A stretch of DNA of 64,000 bases from Vespa crabro (lineage: Eukaryota > Arthropoda > Insecta > Hymenoptera > Vespidae). Below the pieces are notes generated by a model. That model was not told the DNA's origin and did not search any database. It saw only the letters and a program-made list of their open reading frames with translations. Location: assembly GCF_910589235.1 (NCBI RefSeq), contig NC_060970.1:5002487-5066486 (forward strand), read 5' to 3'. Within the stretch, counting starts at the first letter, position 1, and every line of letters begins with the position of its first letter. Shown here in pieces: positions 1 to 10,841 of the stretch. Both the position numbers and the translations under genes were made by a program.

Positions 1-65
1 CTCGACGTGCCCCGCCCCTGTCTGCTGCGCCTTGCACGCGCGCGCGCGCGCGCGCCTTACACTCT

Positions 66-128
<63 letters not shown>

Positions 129-543
129 ATCTATCGCTCGCTCGCTCGTGTTATTCGATAAATTGGATTTCTCTCTTAGTATTATTATGTATTATTGTTC
201 TTACATATAAGTAATATGTTATTATTGTAAATATTGATTGATGGTTTATCTTGATCTATAATATTTGACTATTTGGGGACATATTCTAACGTTTATACAT
301 ATATGATGATAAAATGAAAGATATAATTGTATTGTATGCTCGCGTCTGTTAATTTATATCACTAAGAATTGGTCTATATACAAATGAAAGTAATGTTAAC
401 ATTATCAAACTATCTTAATCCCTTTGATCGAACTTCCGTCGTATATATTAGCTGCTTTCATAAATTGTGGTCTTCCATTCTGTGGTTAACGTTTCAGCCC
501 CTGTATCTCAATCTCGGCGCACTTTCATGGCTTTCTCTTCTAT

Positions 544-574
<31 letters not shown>

Positions 575-1346
575 TTCTCTATATGTGTATATGTGTGTGT
601 ATATCTCTTTCTCTCTTTCTCTTCATCTGCATTCGCCATCGATGGTTCGTGGTTTCGCGGCTCGTTTATAACATATATACAAAGAGGAAGAGAAGAAGAG
701 TATTATTATATGTTGATGATGAACGAAAAATAGTATTTAGATTAATGATTTTCTGATTTGTTCGATGCGTCGACCACAAACAATTTCGAATGAATCCAGT
801 TATTCTATACTTCGTCGTAGTTAGGGGTTTGTTCATTTTCTAATTGCCAAATGATTCGACATATGCAAATTGGAATGATCCAAAACTTCTCCTACTTTTT
901 GTAGCTTAACAATTCAAAGGAAAAAAAGAGGAAAGGAAAAGTTAGTTTGAAAAAGTTTTGAAATGGAGTAATTGATTTTTAAATGTTTCGTTTTTAAATT
1001 CTTTTATATAAATGATACTCAATCGATGTTCGAGTAATTTATCATTCAATGATCGATTCGAGTTGAGCCATCCTGTAGAATTTTCCTAGTAATCGTTAAA
1101 AGACATTCTCTCTTTATCTCTCTCTCTCTCTCATTTTACAAAGCGTTCTATTTCATATTGATCCGAGAAGTCAAAGAGATTCTTTTTATTAATCTCATTA
1201 ACGTAAAACGCGAATCGAACGAGAAAGGAAATCGTCAATCAAGAACGAGTATAAGTATACTCGATAGAACTAACAACCAAAACGACACGGTGTCTTCTCG
1301 ATCCTCTTTCACAAGCGTAACTCACGAAGCCAAGCCCACAGCAATC

Positions 1347-1378
<32 letters not shown>

Positions 1379-1574
1379 TGTCGCAGTAGTATATCGCTTC
1401 AAATAGAACGACCTTATCAAGAATATCCAATTACCGAGTGAATCTTAACGATCCGTTTGATTTCGCAAAAGACCGAGAGTAGTACCTTCTCCTTTCTCTT
1501 TCTTTCTTTCTCTTTGATTCTCTTTCTTTTTTATCGGATTATATCCAACTAAATTAGAGGTTAGATAGAGGATG

Positions 1575-1606
<32 letters not shown>

Positions 1607-2725
1607 CTGACTGAGAGAGAGTGAGAGAGAGAGAGAGAGAGAGAATTCACGATTCGCTATCTTTTATTCGTGAAAATACCAGCAGCTCTTTTCTCTTTTT
1701 TCAGCAGCTGTTTTTTTTTCAAATTTAGGGAATCCTTCGAAGGAAAAAAATGTAATGGAAGAATAGATAGGATCACCGAGATAATCCATTTCTATTTTTG
1801 GTATTACCTACACATATTTCTTTATAATTTTTTATTACACTTGTTCCTTTTTATTTTTACTTTTTTTTCCTGTTATCTTAATCACTGTCTCATATTTTGA
1901 AAGCCTTTTGCTTTTTATCAGTCTTACGACACAATCATATATATATATATATGTATATCATCATCATTATATTTATATATATATATATTTATTAAATAAA
2001 ATGTCTGACGAATATATTCTTTCAAGAGAAAATAAAGGAGAGACAATTTTTGGATTACTTTATTACGGCGTACGATAATGAATTATAAATTGACGTGTCG
2101 CCGTATAGAAATAATATCAATCCTCTTTTTTCGTTTTTTATTTCTCAAATTTTTACTTCACAAATCCATTACATATGCGTATTTATATCGATCGAAAAAG
2201 TCGTCGAAGCGAGCCAGAAGAAAAAATAAAAAAAGAAATAAATAAATAAAAACCAAAGAATATATTATATTTGCAAATAACTAACGTGAAGAGAGAGCCG
2301 CGCGGCGTTTCGCACATCTCTTCTCTCTCCTCTCTTTCTGCCATTTTTAACGTTTCTCGTTCCACGTTCCTCTGTTTCAAGGAATTTATGCAGTCTTCCA
2401 AGAAGACGCGCGGCATGTGAAGATTTGGACTAAGCGAATGAGAAATAAATGGTGATATATATCTCCTTCTCTCTTTCTCAGTATATTCGAAGGTGGAAGG
2501 AAAAAGAAAAGGAAAGAAAAAGAGAGAAAGAAAAAAAAGGGAAGAAGACGAATAAAAAGAAGAAAGATAGAAAAAGAGACAGAGAAAGGGAATTCGTAGC
2601 TCTCCTTTCCTCGAAAGCTAGTTTGGCGCAGACGTCCTTGAAATTCGTGAGATCGGAGAACAATCGTCCATGGGTACCCGTCCTTGGTTCAGTGGCGCCG
2701 GCTGGTCCCCACTATCCCTCCCTTC
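1..2725. other. Gene-free, microsatellite-rich spacer
   Basis: No coding exon or RNA gene could be supported here. The stretch is AT-rich and carries (CG)n at 36-55, (CT)n at 67-129 and about 541-590, (GTC)n at 1348-1384, (AT)n at about 1579-1606, (GA)n at about 1612-1644 and a short (AT)n near 1936. All open frames are short and made of repeat-encoded residues. Confidence 0.75.
67..129. repeat. (CT)n microsatellite
   Basis: An almost pure CT dinucleotide tract of about 60 bp, with one CTTT interruption near the end, directly after a (CG)n tract at 36-55. Confidence 0.95.
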
Positions 2726-3087
2726 TTCGCTATCACTACCACTTCCACCACCACCATCACCACCATTACTACCACCACCACCACCACCGCCATCACCATT
2801 GCCACCACCATCATCACCACCACCACCACTACTACTACCACCATCACCATCAGCATCAGCTTCGACGGCGCACACAAGCAAACGTTCCTTCGCTCCGAGA
2901 AGACTCCAGCGTCTATCCTCGAGTTTCATTTCGTTTACGACTTTCCGTGTTGCTGTTGCAAAGCTACTACTACTATTGCTACTACTGCTACCACTACCAT
3001 TACTACCACACTACCGTTGAACCTTCTCGAGGATCGTTCAAGGACGATTCTGTTCGACTCACCCGCGTCGTTGCTGGGTTAACACGC

Positions 3088-3135
<48 letters not shown>
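2726..3135. repeat. (CAC)n/(CTA)n mosaic plus (GA)n microsatellite cluster
   Basis: Positions 2726-2862 are an imperfect CAC/CAT/CTA trinucleotide mosaic, 2966-3012 is a second CTA/CTG mosaic and 3089-3133 is a nearly pure (GA)n. The tract opens several long frames (His/Tyr-rich, Pro/Leu-rich, Thr-rich and Gly/Val-rich depending on frame), which is the signature of a trinucleotide repeat and not of a protein. Confidence 0.9.
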
Positions 3136-3137
<2 letters not shown>

Positions 3138-3579
3138 AAAAAGATAAAAATATAAAATTAAAAAAGAGGATCAGCAACGCGTTAACGAAAAAAAGTTTCA
3201 AGATCGGATTCAACGTTCGAATTCATGTCACGAGTCCATATTTCTTTATGGTGAATCATCGATTGGTTTCTTTAGGGATTTTTTTTTTTTTTTTTTTTTT
3301 TGAAATGAAGTTAGAAAGAGAAAGGAAAAGAGCTCGTGATTGTGGTGAATTTTTATTGTTGTTTTCTTCCTTTTCTATTACTGACTATTATCAGATATTT
3401 TTTATTCTCAGTAGTCAGTATGAAACATTTTGTACGAATGTTTTATTGAAGAAGTGAGAGAAGTGATACGAGATCTAACCTAACTTTCTTCATCGATGCC
3501 ACTTGTTTCTTATTGGACGACTACGATGACGACAATGGCGACAATGATCCTGATGATTATAATGATGATTATAATAATA

Positions 3580-3627
<48 letters not shown>

Positions 3628-3754
3628 GTGATGATATGTGGCTGCTGGTGTTCTTCGATTATGTTTGGAAATGACATTTTGGTAAGTAGACCATGTCTAC
3701 TTTTGTGTATCGTTAATACATTATTATTGCAATTGTGTCTCAGGTGAAACTCAG

Positions 3755-3847
<93 letters not shown>

Positions 3848-4872
3848 GTTATTATCATCATTATCATTATGACAATTATTTTATTTTATTTTTTGTAACG
3901 TCAGTATCTTTCCAATAATTGCGTGGGATCGATCGTAGGTTGGTTCGAACTTTGGAAAGTATCTTTGAAATTGCTATTTCTGTACGGTGACAACGACCGA
4001 TTAGTTTTCAACGAATCATACTTAGTCTATGTATAACTACTGCAATGACATCGTCGTCGCTTCGTTAATACGTGAGTGTGCCCACGAGAGAATATACAGT
4101 CACTAGTTTCTCTAACTTTATCTCACGATCCATGAATTGTCATAAACATCTATCATCTTTCAGATGATTCATTTCTTTATCGAGACTTATAAATGAATAT
4201 AATAAAGTTTAAATTTGTAATATAGACTTTCAAGATAGGATCAGAATAATTTCGTTTTTTTCTTTTAGACTTTAAATAGAATCGATCATTTCAAATTATC
4301 AATGTTGATGTGAAAAAATAAATTCAACAATTTCGATCAAATTGTCTAAGTGCAAATTTAAGAGGTTTTTTACGTAGAGTGACGAAACGATAGATAGAGA
4401 TGGAATGGATCGTGGTTAACAGTTCAAACTATTAATAGAATTTTCTCTCGAAAGATCCTCCTTTTTCTTCTTCCCTTTTTCTTTCTTTTTTTTTTTTTTT
4501 TGTTTATTTCTTTCCGTTTCGCATTCTTGTGAAAATACGTTTGCGGTTAGGAGATCAGGATGTATGCGAATTCTTGAAACGGTACGGTCAGGTATGCAAT
4601 ATATTCTTGTCGTCGTGCAGGCTTCGTCGTGTTATTCCAGGATTACGAGCTAACGCAGATAGAGTTTACTTCTTTGTTATTTACCCAGCACCTTTCGAAG
4701 GTGCGGCCCAGTAGTCGATTGGCGGCGACATTGGAATCTAACGATCTACAATGGGATGATATGTTCGATCGCAGTAAAAAAGGATTTATTCTCAATAAAC
4801 AAATTTAATTAATCAAATAGCTATCTAATATTTCAGATCATTCATCGTACAGTCGTTGTTCTTCCTTTCTTT

Positions 4873-4876
<4 letters not shown>
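3136..4876. other. Gene-free spacer with (GAT)n and (ATT)n tracts
   Basis: Contains (GAT)n at about 3580-3635 and a long (ATT)n at 3754-3847. The rest is AT-rich single-copy-looking DNA. A 61-codon open frame at 4529-4714 has more balanced composition than its surroundings but no family I recognise and no convincing splice context, so it is not called as a gene. Confidence 0.65.
3754..3847. repeat. (ATT)n microsatellite
   Basis: About 94 bp of nearly uninterrupted ATT triplets, one of the longest triplet arrays of the window. Confidence 0.95.
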
Positions 4877-4917
<41 letters not shown>

Positions 4918-5901
4918 TTCTTTTTGATAAGAAAAGCGATTCTATCGAATCAATAATCGTCGCAAGATTCGTCATGCAATTTATCCGACCGTTTCTCGAA
5001 CCCCTTTTCGGCTCGATCCAAGCCGGATATAAACGTCATTCTTGATAGGGTTCGTGATTGGAATTAATTTAAGAATAAGCAGTGAACAGAAGTACGGATG
5101 AAAAGTAATACGAGGAGATGGAGAGAGTATTCAAAGTATAGTAGAGGTCTCTCTTTAAAGCTTTCGATAGAGTAGAACGAGAGGCAGCTGTGTCCCAGTA
5201 GTTGGTACATATACCAATCACAGTGTTCCCAAAGGAAAGAGAGAGAAAGAGAGAAAGAGAAATGAAAGCACTCACTCCTATATTTGTTAGTATTCTATAC
5301 GCAGATTTTCGTATTCGTTGGACTCTTCCCACACTTACCTTGTTTCCGTTTTACAGAAACGTCAGCTAACATCCTGCCGAATCCGCACTGCGACGACCTA
5401 AAAATAAGAAAGCCAAGGCACAAAATTCTATCCTTAAGTTTTATTGGTAAATCGTTTGATACACCCTTGTCAGAGTACTTTACTTAACTTTTTCTTCATC
5501 TTCTTCTTCTTCTTCTTCTTATTATTATTATTATAATATAATAATAGACTTTGAAAAGTTTATTCTTCGACAGAGTCAATGATCCTTTCTCGACGTCATG
5601 TTTCTTACTTCTATTAGTTTCATCGATATATATTATATATGACTTACAAAAAAAAAAAAAAGAAAGAAAAACTAACAATTGTTTGATCGGCCATTTTCTT
5701 TTTTATTGTTTATTCAACATTCATATTATTGTTTATTTTACTATCTACATATAATTAGCGTTGTATGAACTATTGTTCAATATGGATACTCGACGCCATA
5801 CTTTTCATTTCTATTTTTATCATCTTATATAAACTATAGAAAGAATGAAGAGTTCTCAATGGTCAGCCATTATCACTGTTCACTTCAAACTTATAACGTT
5901 G

Positions 5902-5951
5902 CTTATTATTATTATTATATTATCGTGTTCGAATTTGAACACGATAATAAC

Positions 5952-6005
<54 letters not shown>

Positions 6006-6007
6006 CA
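5902..6007. repeat. Inverted repeat flanked by TTA/AAT microsatellite
   Basis: An 11-bp perfect inverted repeat (arms TTATCGTGTTC and GAACACGATAA, about 5929-5948, short AT-rich centre) has TTA triplets outside the left arm and AAT triplets outside the right arm. The triplets are reverse complements of each other, so a much longer hairpin can extend through them. The right-hand (AAT)n continues to about 6007. Confidence 0.8.
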
Positions 6008-6528
6008 TCATCATTATTATTATTCTCTTATCTAAAAATAACTATCGATAATCGAAGCTATAGTCTATTATATTATCCTATAACGTGTAAACAATAACAA
6101 AGAAAATATTTTTATCTCCTCGTTTCATTTTTTTTTTTATTTGCTTCTCGAATTTTCAATTTTCTTCTTTTTTTTTCGTCGATTAAAAAGGAGTATCTAA
6201 AAAGGAGAAAAATGTCCTCGTCGGATTCTATTCGTTATTTTAATACTTATACGTTCTCCTATTATAAGAACACATACACGCGCGAGCAAATCGATATTCA
6301 AAAGTTTCCTAAGTGATTTTAAAAATTAATCTTGTATTTTAGTTTAACTTGTAGTTTTATAATATGAAAGAACAATAATTAGATTAAAAATAGTTTTGAA
6401 AAAGAGTAATTCATTTTTAAAATCGTTTTAAAAACTTTTGACCCACCATATACGTGTGTGTATATATACACATAACTTGTATATCTTTGTCTTTGTCTGT
6501 TAATCATTAATTCGTCGATAAAATTCTA

Positions 6529-6581
<53 letters not shown>

Positions 6582-6808
6582 ATATTTCTAACGGTGAGTC
6601 ATCGAGGAGACAGACTTCTTTAAAAGTTTCATACGATTCTCTTCGTTCGTAGGTGTGTATATGTGTAGGTATATATCTATATAATTTTTGTGTGTAGGTG
6701 TTGGCAACATTTTTCCTAGTAATCTTGACTCACCTGTCGGACTTGCAACGGAAGTTTCTTAATGTTGCTTCTCTCTCTCTCTCTCTCTCTCTCTTCTATA
6801 TACGTACA

Positions 6809-6821
<13 letters not shown>

Positions 6822-6867
<46 letters not shown>
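6822..6867. repeat. (TA)n microsatellite
   Basis: Pure alternating TA tract of about 46 bp, preceded by (CT)n and ACATA-type repeats. Confidence 0.9.
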
Positions 6868-6871
<4 letters not shown>

Positions 6872-7423
6872 ACAGAGATATATACATAGAGATATATACT
6901 GTAGTCACTTTACGTATCCTCAACTTCCTGTTCAACGTAGAATACAGAAATTACCTTGTTGAGGCCCATTCAAGATGGAGGTGCCTGTATTTGTGGCCAT
7001 TTGCAAAATCTTTCTTTTTCTTTTTATTAAATGTTTTTTTTCCTTATTTTATTTTATTTTATTTCATTTTATTTTATTTTTTTTTTTTTATTAAATAACT
7101 TGAGCTCCATACTGATTAATTATACTTGAATTTATCGCGACCTATTAGATATCCTTGTCGATTATTATCGATGATTATTTATTAAATAAAATATCTTTTC
7201 TTTCTATATTCAAAGAAATTAATTGATAATAAATAAATTCTTACAAAATATTGAAATAAGAATTTATTTATTTATTAGTTTCGTTAGTTCTGTGAATTTC
7301 AGGATTTGATGGGGATTGAGTTAGAGATTCAAGTTTAGGATCTACCTAACGCATAGAGGACGATCAAGATCCTTTGTTGAAAATTAACATCTGTGATATC
7401 TTCTCATTAACAATAAGTCATTT

Positions 7424-7499
7424 GCAAGACGCGCTACTCTGGTACTTCAGGCTGTGCCAGTTCTTTAATCAGTCAGGTACCTGAAGTAGCGCGCGTTGC
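7424..7499 (+). ncRNA. mir-275: microRNA precursor mir-275
   Basis: The 3' arm at 7473-7495 reads TCAGGTACCTGAAGTAGCGC followed by GCG, which is the mature miR-275 sequence I know from insects. The 5' arm (7424-7455) pairs with it: GCAA and CGCGCTACT on the left match the complement of AGTAGCGCG and TTGC on the right, with small internal loops and an apical loop near 7456-7470. miR-275 is a conserved insect microRNA linked to egg development and gut function in mosquitoes. It sits about 110 bp upstream of mir-305 on the same strand, the known cluster arrangement, so both probably come from one primary transcript. Seed and mature sequence are seen directly; processing is inferred. Confidence 0.97.
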
Positions 7500-7607
7500 G
7501 GAGGACAAGTATCATCAACCTGACGGAAAGAATATATTTCTTTCGAAGGAATCGATAAACTATAAGATAATAATGATGAGGTGAAGGAAATCCTACTGAG
7601 TTAGGCT

Positions 7608-7687
7608 GCATGTTAATTGTACTTCATCAGGTGCTCCGGTGAATTTGATACCCGGCACCTGTTGGAGCGCAATTCATATGAACGTGC
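7608..7687 (+). ncRNA. mir-305: microRNA precursor mir-305
   Basis: The 5' arm at 7616-7639 begins ATTGTACTTCATCAGGTGCT, which is mature miR-305-5p. The 3' arm (about 7653-7674, beginning CGGCACCTGTTGGAGCG) is the expected star strand and pairs through CAGGTGC/GCACCTG and the outer AATTG/CAATT. An unpaired CATATG-containing bulge lies on the 3' side at the stem base. Compared with the form I remember, mature nucleotide 22 is C instead of T (position 7637), outside the seed. miR-305 acts in Drosophila in gut stem-cell and nutrient signalling. Its linkage to mir-275 on the same strand is conserved in insects and confirms the identification. Confidence 0.97.
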
Positions 7688-9547
7688 CTTGTTAATCATT
7701 TTTTTTACATTTTGGATTACATCGTTGGAGGCTGACCTAATATCGATTAATAATCGATAACCCATAATTACTGATGAGATATACGTATATACATCAGTTT
7801 TGTTAACGTATACTTCTCTCTCTTTCTCTCTTTTTATATCTAATTAATAGTCTTAAGATCGTTTTGCAGTAATTCTCCATGTTGTGCGATCTTCGGCCAA
7901 TCTTTTAATCTTTGCAAAAGTTTGGTGTCATTTTCAAACAATGGACCTCCCTTACACTGAAATATTTTACAAGAGCATTATTATAATATTTATAATAGTT
8001 GATATTTTTCGGATATCAAAGGGATTTTTAATACTTTGATTTAACCTTGGCTATTACCCTTTTGACAATTATTTTATTCATCCGCATTTAAATAAGAGAA
8101 ATTAATTTAAAAGTATTATAAAATTAGTTCATTGCAGACATCAATTTTCCAATAGATTTATGGTATTTCCTGATATAATTATAAATTGCATATAAATGTA
8201 TAAAGAGTAAATGGAAATAATATATATGTATAAAGTTATTTGTGATTCGAGCTATTTTCCGCTATGTGCCACTGCAGTCGAGATTGCAACGCAACACGGG
8301 GAAGGGTTGTTAATAGTAATAGTAGTAGTAGATGCAATGTGCCGTTGAATTAATGGGGATAACTATGTTAGGGAGGGTCGCGTGTCATCGGAGTAAACGT
8401 GAAAGAGAAAGAGAAGAGAAGAGAGAAAGAGAAATGGAGAGAAAGGGAGAGAAAGAGATAGTAAAGGAGAAAAAGAGAGAAGCTCGCATAATGCAATTAT
8501 TCGGCTCTTTGCATCGTATCGATAGAAGCCTCGACGTAAAGTGTCTGAGCTGGTACTACTAGGGATGATAAATTATGTCATTGATTATTTCACTCATCAC
8601 ATTTTTTATATATAATTTCTTTTTTCTTTTTATATTATAATATATTATATACTATGTGTATACTAATATAGAGTTCATATTGTCTCGACGTAGAAAAATA
8701 TTTTAAGTCCAGTACTCCTGACTTTTTTTTTTTCATTTCTAATATATTCATTTTGTTTGATGTTTTCCATTTATAATTGTTTTACTCAATTATTTTTAAT
8801 TTCTGTCCATTCATTGACTTTGAACTTTTCCATCCCTCCCCCCATATACATAACACCAGTAACAGTAATTTTTCTAGTGCATTATTACAATATTTTTTTT
8901 TTAATAAACTTTATATACATGTATGTATTTATAATGCTAATAATATTATTATGTATATTAAAAAAATGTGTTAATAATAAATGACGATAAAAAGTGGAAA
9001 GAACATATTTTTAATTTTAACGAAGCACTTCTCTTCTTTCCAACATGACCATCTGAAATGAGTAATAAGGGAAAGTGGAGCAAAAGTTTCTACAGTCTCC
9101 CTCTCTCTTTCTTTCTCTCTTACGTCATCCATCCTCTTGAAATTTATCTCGTACGATTACCTCTGGATCTCTACATTCGCCAGACACCAGAACATCTTTG
9201 CAAATTTGATGCTTTAATACTCATTCATTTATCACAAATATTTGAATTTATAATTATTTTAAGATTTCATTTTAATGATTATATTATAATTAAAATCTGA
9301 ATTTTATATAAATGTATATATATGTATATATATATAACTCTCTTAATATATTATTATTATATATTTAAATGTTTCAAGAGACAGAGACAGAGAGAGAAAT
9401 AAAGAATATTACATTTCCTGTTATAATTATAAAGATTTTATTCGTATCATTCTTATCATTAGTATCATAATTGAGAATTGTTAATTTTATATTACAATTC
9501 CTTCATAATAATTATTAATATATATTTAATGTTTTAAGCACGAACTA
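7688..9547. other. Gene-free AT-rich spacer downstream of the microRNA cluster
   Basis: No exon, further microRNA or transposon was recognised. A purine-rich (GA) tract lies at about 8399-8480, and TA-rich runs are common after 8600. The primary microRNA transcript presumably ends here. Confidence 0.6.
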
Positions 9548-9670
9548 TTTTCAACGACATGGAACATCAGAGTGAATTTTCGACCACACAGAACATCAGA
9601 GTGAATTTTCAACGGCATGATGTACATCATAGCAACCGAAACAAATGAAGAATGTTTTCAACGACTTGAA
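9548..9670. repeat. Short tandem repeat, 29-bp unit
   Basis: Units starting TTTTC at 9548, 9577 and 9606 are spaced exactly 29 bp. The first two share the segment GAACATCAGAGTGAA; the third is truncated and diverged, and a fourth fragment (TTTTCAACGACTTGAA) appears at about 9654. A minor minisatellite about 1 kb before the large satellite array. Confidence 0.8.
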
Positions 9671-10544
9671 GATATGCATGCTACATGTTCTTCAATTACT
9701 AATCGATCAAACTGGAGAGCGATGTGACCAGGTTGCGCCAGCATTTCAACTGGAAAATTATTTTCGCTTTCGATAAAGTAATGTTTATAGAAAAAACAGA
9801 TCGATCTTTTAATCGAGAACATGTTCTTGATACGAAAAGCGTTTTGTGCATTTGTTGAGTTCTGTTTGAATAATCTGTTCTGTAGAATAGAGGAGACAAA
9901 TAACAATTGTAATTATACCAATTCAGAATAAATATTTTTTATATATTATTAAATAGGTCTTATAAATTATAGGATATTTACTTGTTATAATATACTGTCA
10001 TTATATCTTTTGTGTCGTACCATATATAATACTACATATAAAAGGAAAAAACATTTAATATTTGGTCTTCTAATTTGAAGAATCATTATTTCAATTTAAA
10101 TAAATTAGACAGAATACGCTCGATAGTTTTAATGTAAAAGCTTGCTTAACCGATAGATAATTTATCGACTGATAGTAATGTAACAAAGCTTATTATTTAT
10201 AATCATGTATAATTTTATATAATTACAATATATGTAACATTACGTATTATATGACAATTTTAACATAATGTAAATATTGTAACTATGAAAGAAATAATAA
10301 AGAAACTTTTGTTATACTCTAACACGGAGATTTTAATATTTTACCTTTTCATACATCCTATTATCCTAATACCAACCAAAATGTTCCAGAAAAATAGTTT
10401 ATAAAGTGGAATTTATAAAAATTGAATTATTTAACAAACGTACATAAAAAACGAAGGGGACACAAGTCAAATCGTACATTTTTAAATTAAATTCATATAA
10501 TATCAAGATTGATTATCGGCGAATAATATCTGATAAGTGCATAA
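9671..10544. other. AT-rich spacer before the satellite array
   Basis: No coding or RNA feature is supported. Open frames on the minus strand (around 9658-9906) overlap each other in two phases and match no family I know. Confidence 0.55.
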
Positions 10545-10841
10545 ACAGATTTTGACATGCCATTTCTGCACGCATAATGTCATCCTCATACAAATTTAGA
10601 TTAGCACGAAAAATTTTTGCTCCGTCCATAAATCGAAAATCAGAACAGGAGAGGATATTTGACCAGAAGGAGGCACTCTAAAATATGACAACTGCATGTT
10701 CACGAATCATGTGATTCTGCAAACAAATCCAGTTTTACGGGAAAAATTTTGGCGGTCCCTGTAATTTGAATTTTTGAACAGGAGAATATGACATACCAGG
10801 AGGTGGCACGTTCTCGCGTGCCACCTCTTTGCGCATCATGT
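10545..10841. repeat. Degenerate left-edge monomers of the 128-bp satellite
   Basis: Two diverged monomers (about 10581-10712 and 10713-10841) precede the homogeneous core, and a tail fragment resembling the GCGCATCATGT segment lies just before them. They keep landmarks such as AACAGGAGA and ACAAAT but differ at many sites and contain single-base indels. The first lacks the palindrome typical of the core. Decay at the edge with homogenisation in the centre is what unequal exchange produces. Confidence 0.85.

Larger units (their letters stand above)
4877..7423. other. Gene-free spacer upstream of the microRNA cluster
   Basis: Holds (CT)n at 4877-4914 and 6541-6577, a TTA/AAT inverted repeat at about 5902-6007, (CT)n at about 6767-6794 and (TA)n at about 6822-6867. 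The primary transcript of the miR-275/305 cluster must begin upstream of 7424, probably in or before this stretch, but I could not identify its promoter. Confidence 0.6.

Noticed and set aside
2449..3147. 232-codon open frame on the + strand
   Set aside because: It consists of Lys/Glu, His/Tyr and Arg/Glu runs encoded by simple repeats, with competing long frames in other phases over the same tract.
4529..4714. 61-codon frame with balanced composition
   Set aside because: No family recognised, no convincing flanking splice sites and no support for transcription; only weak evidence beyond composition.
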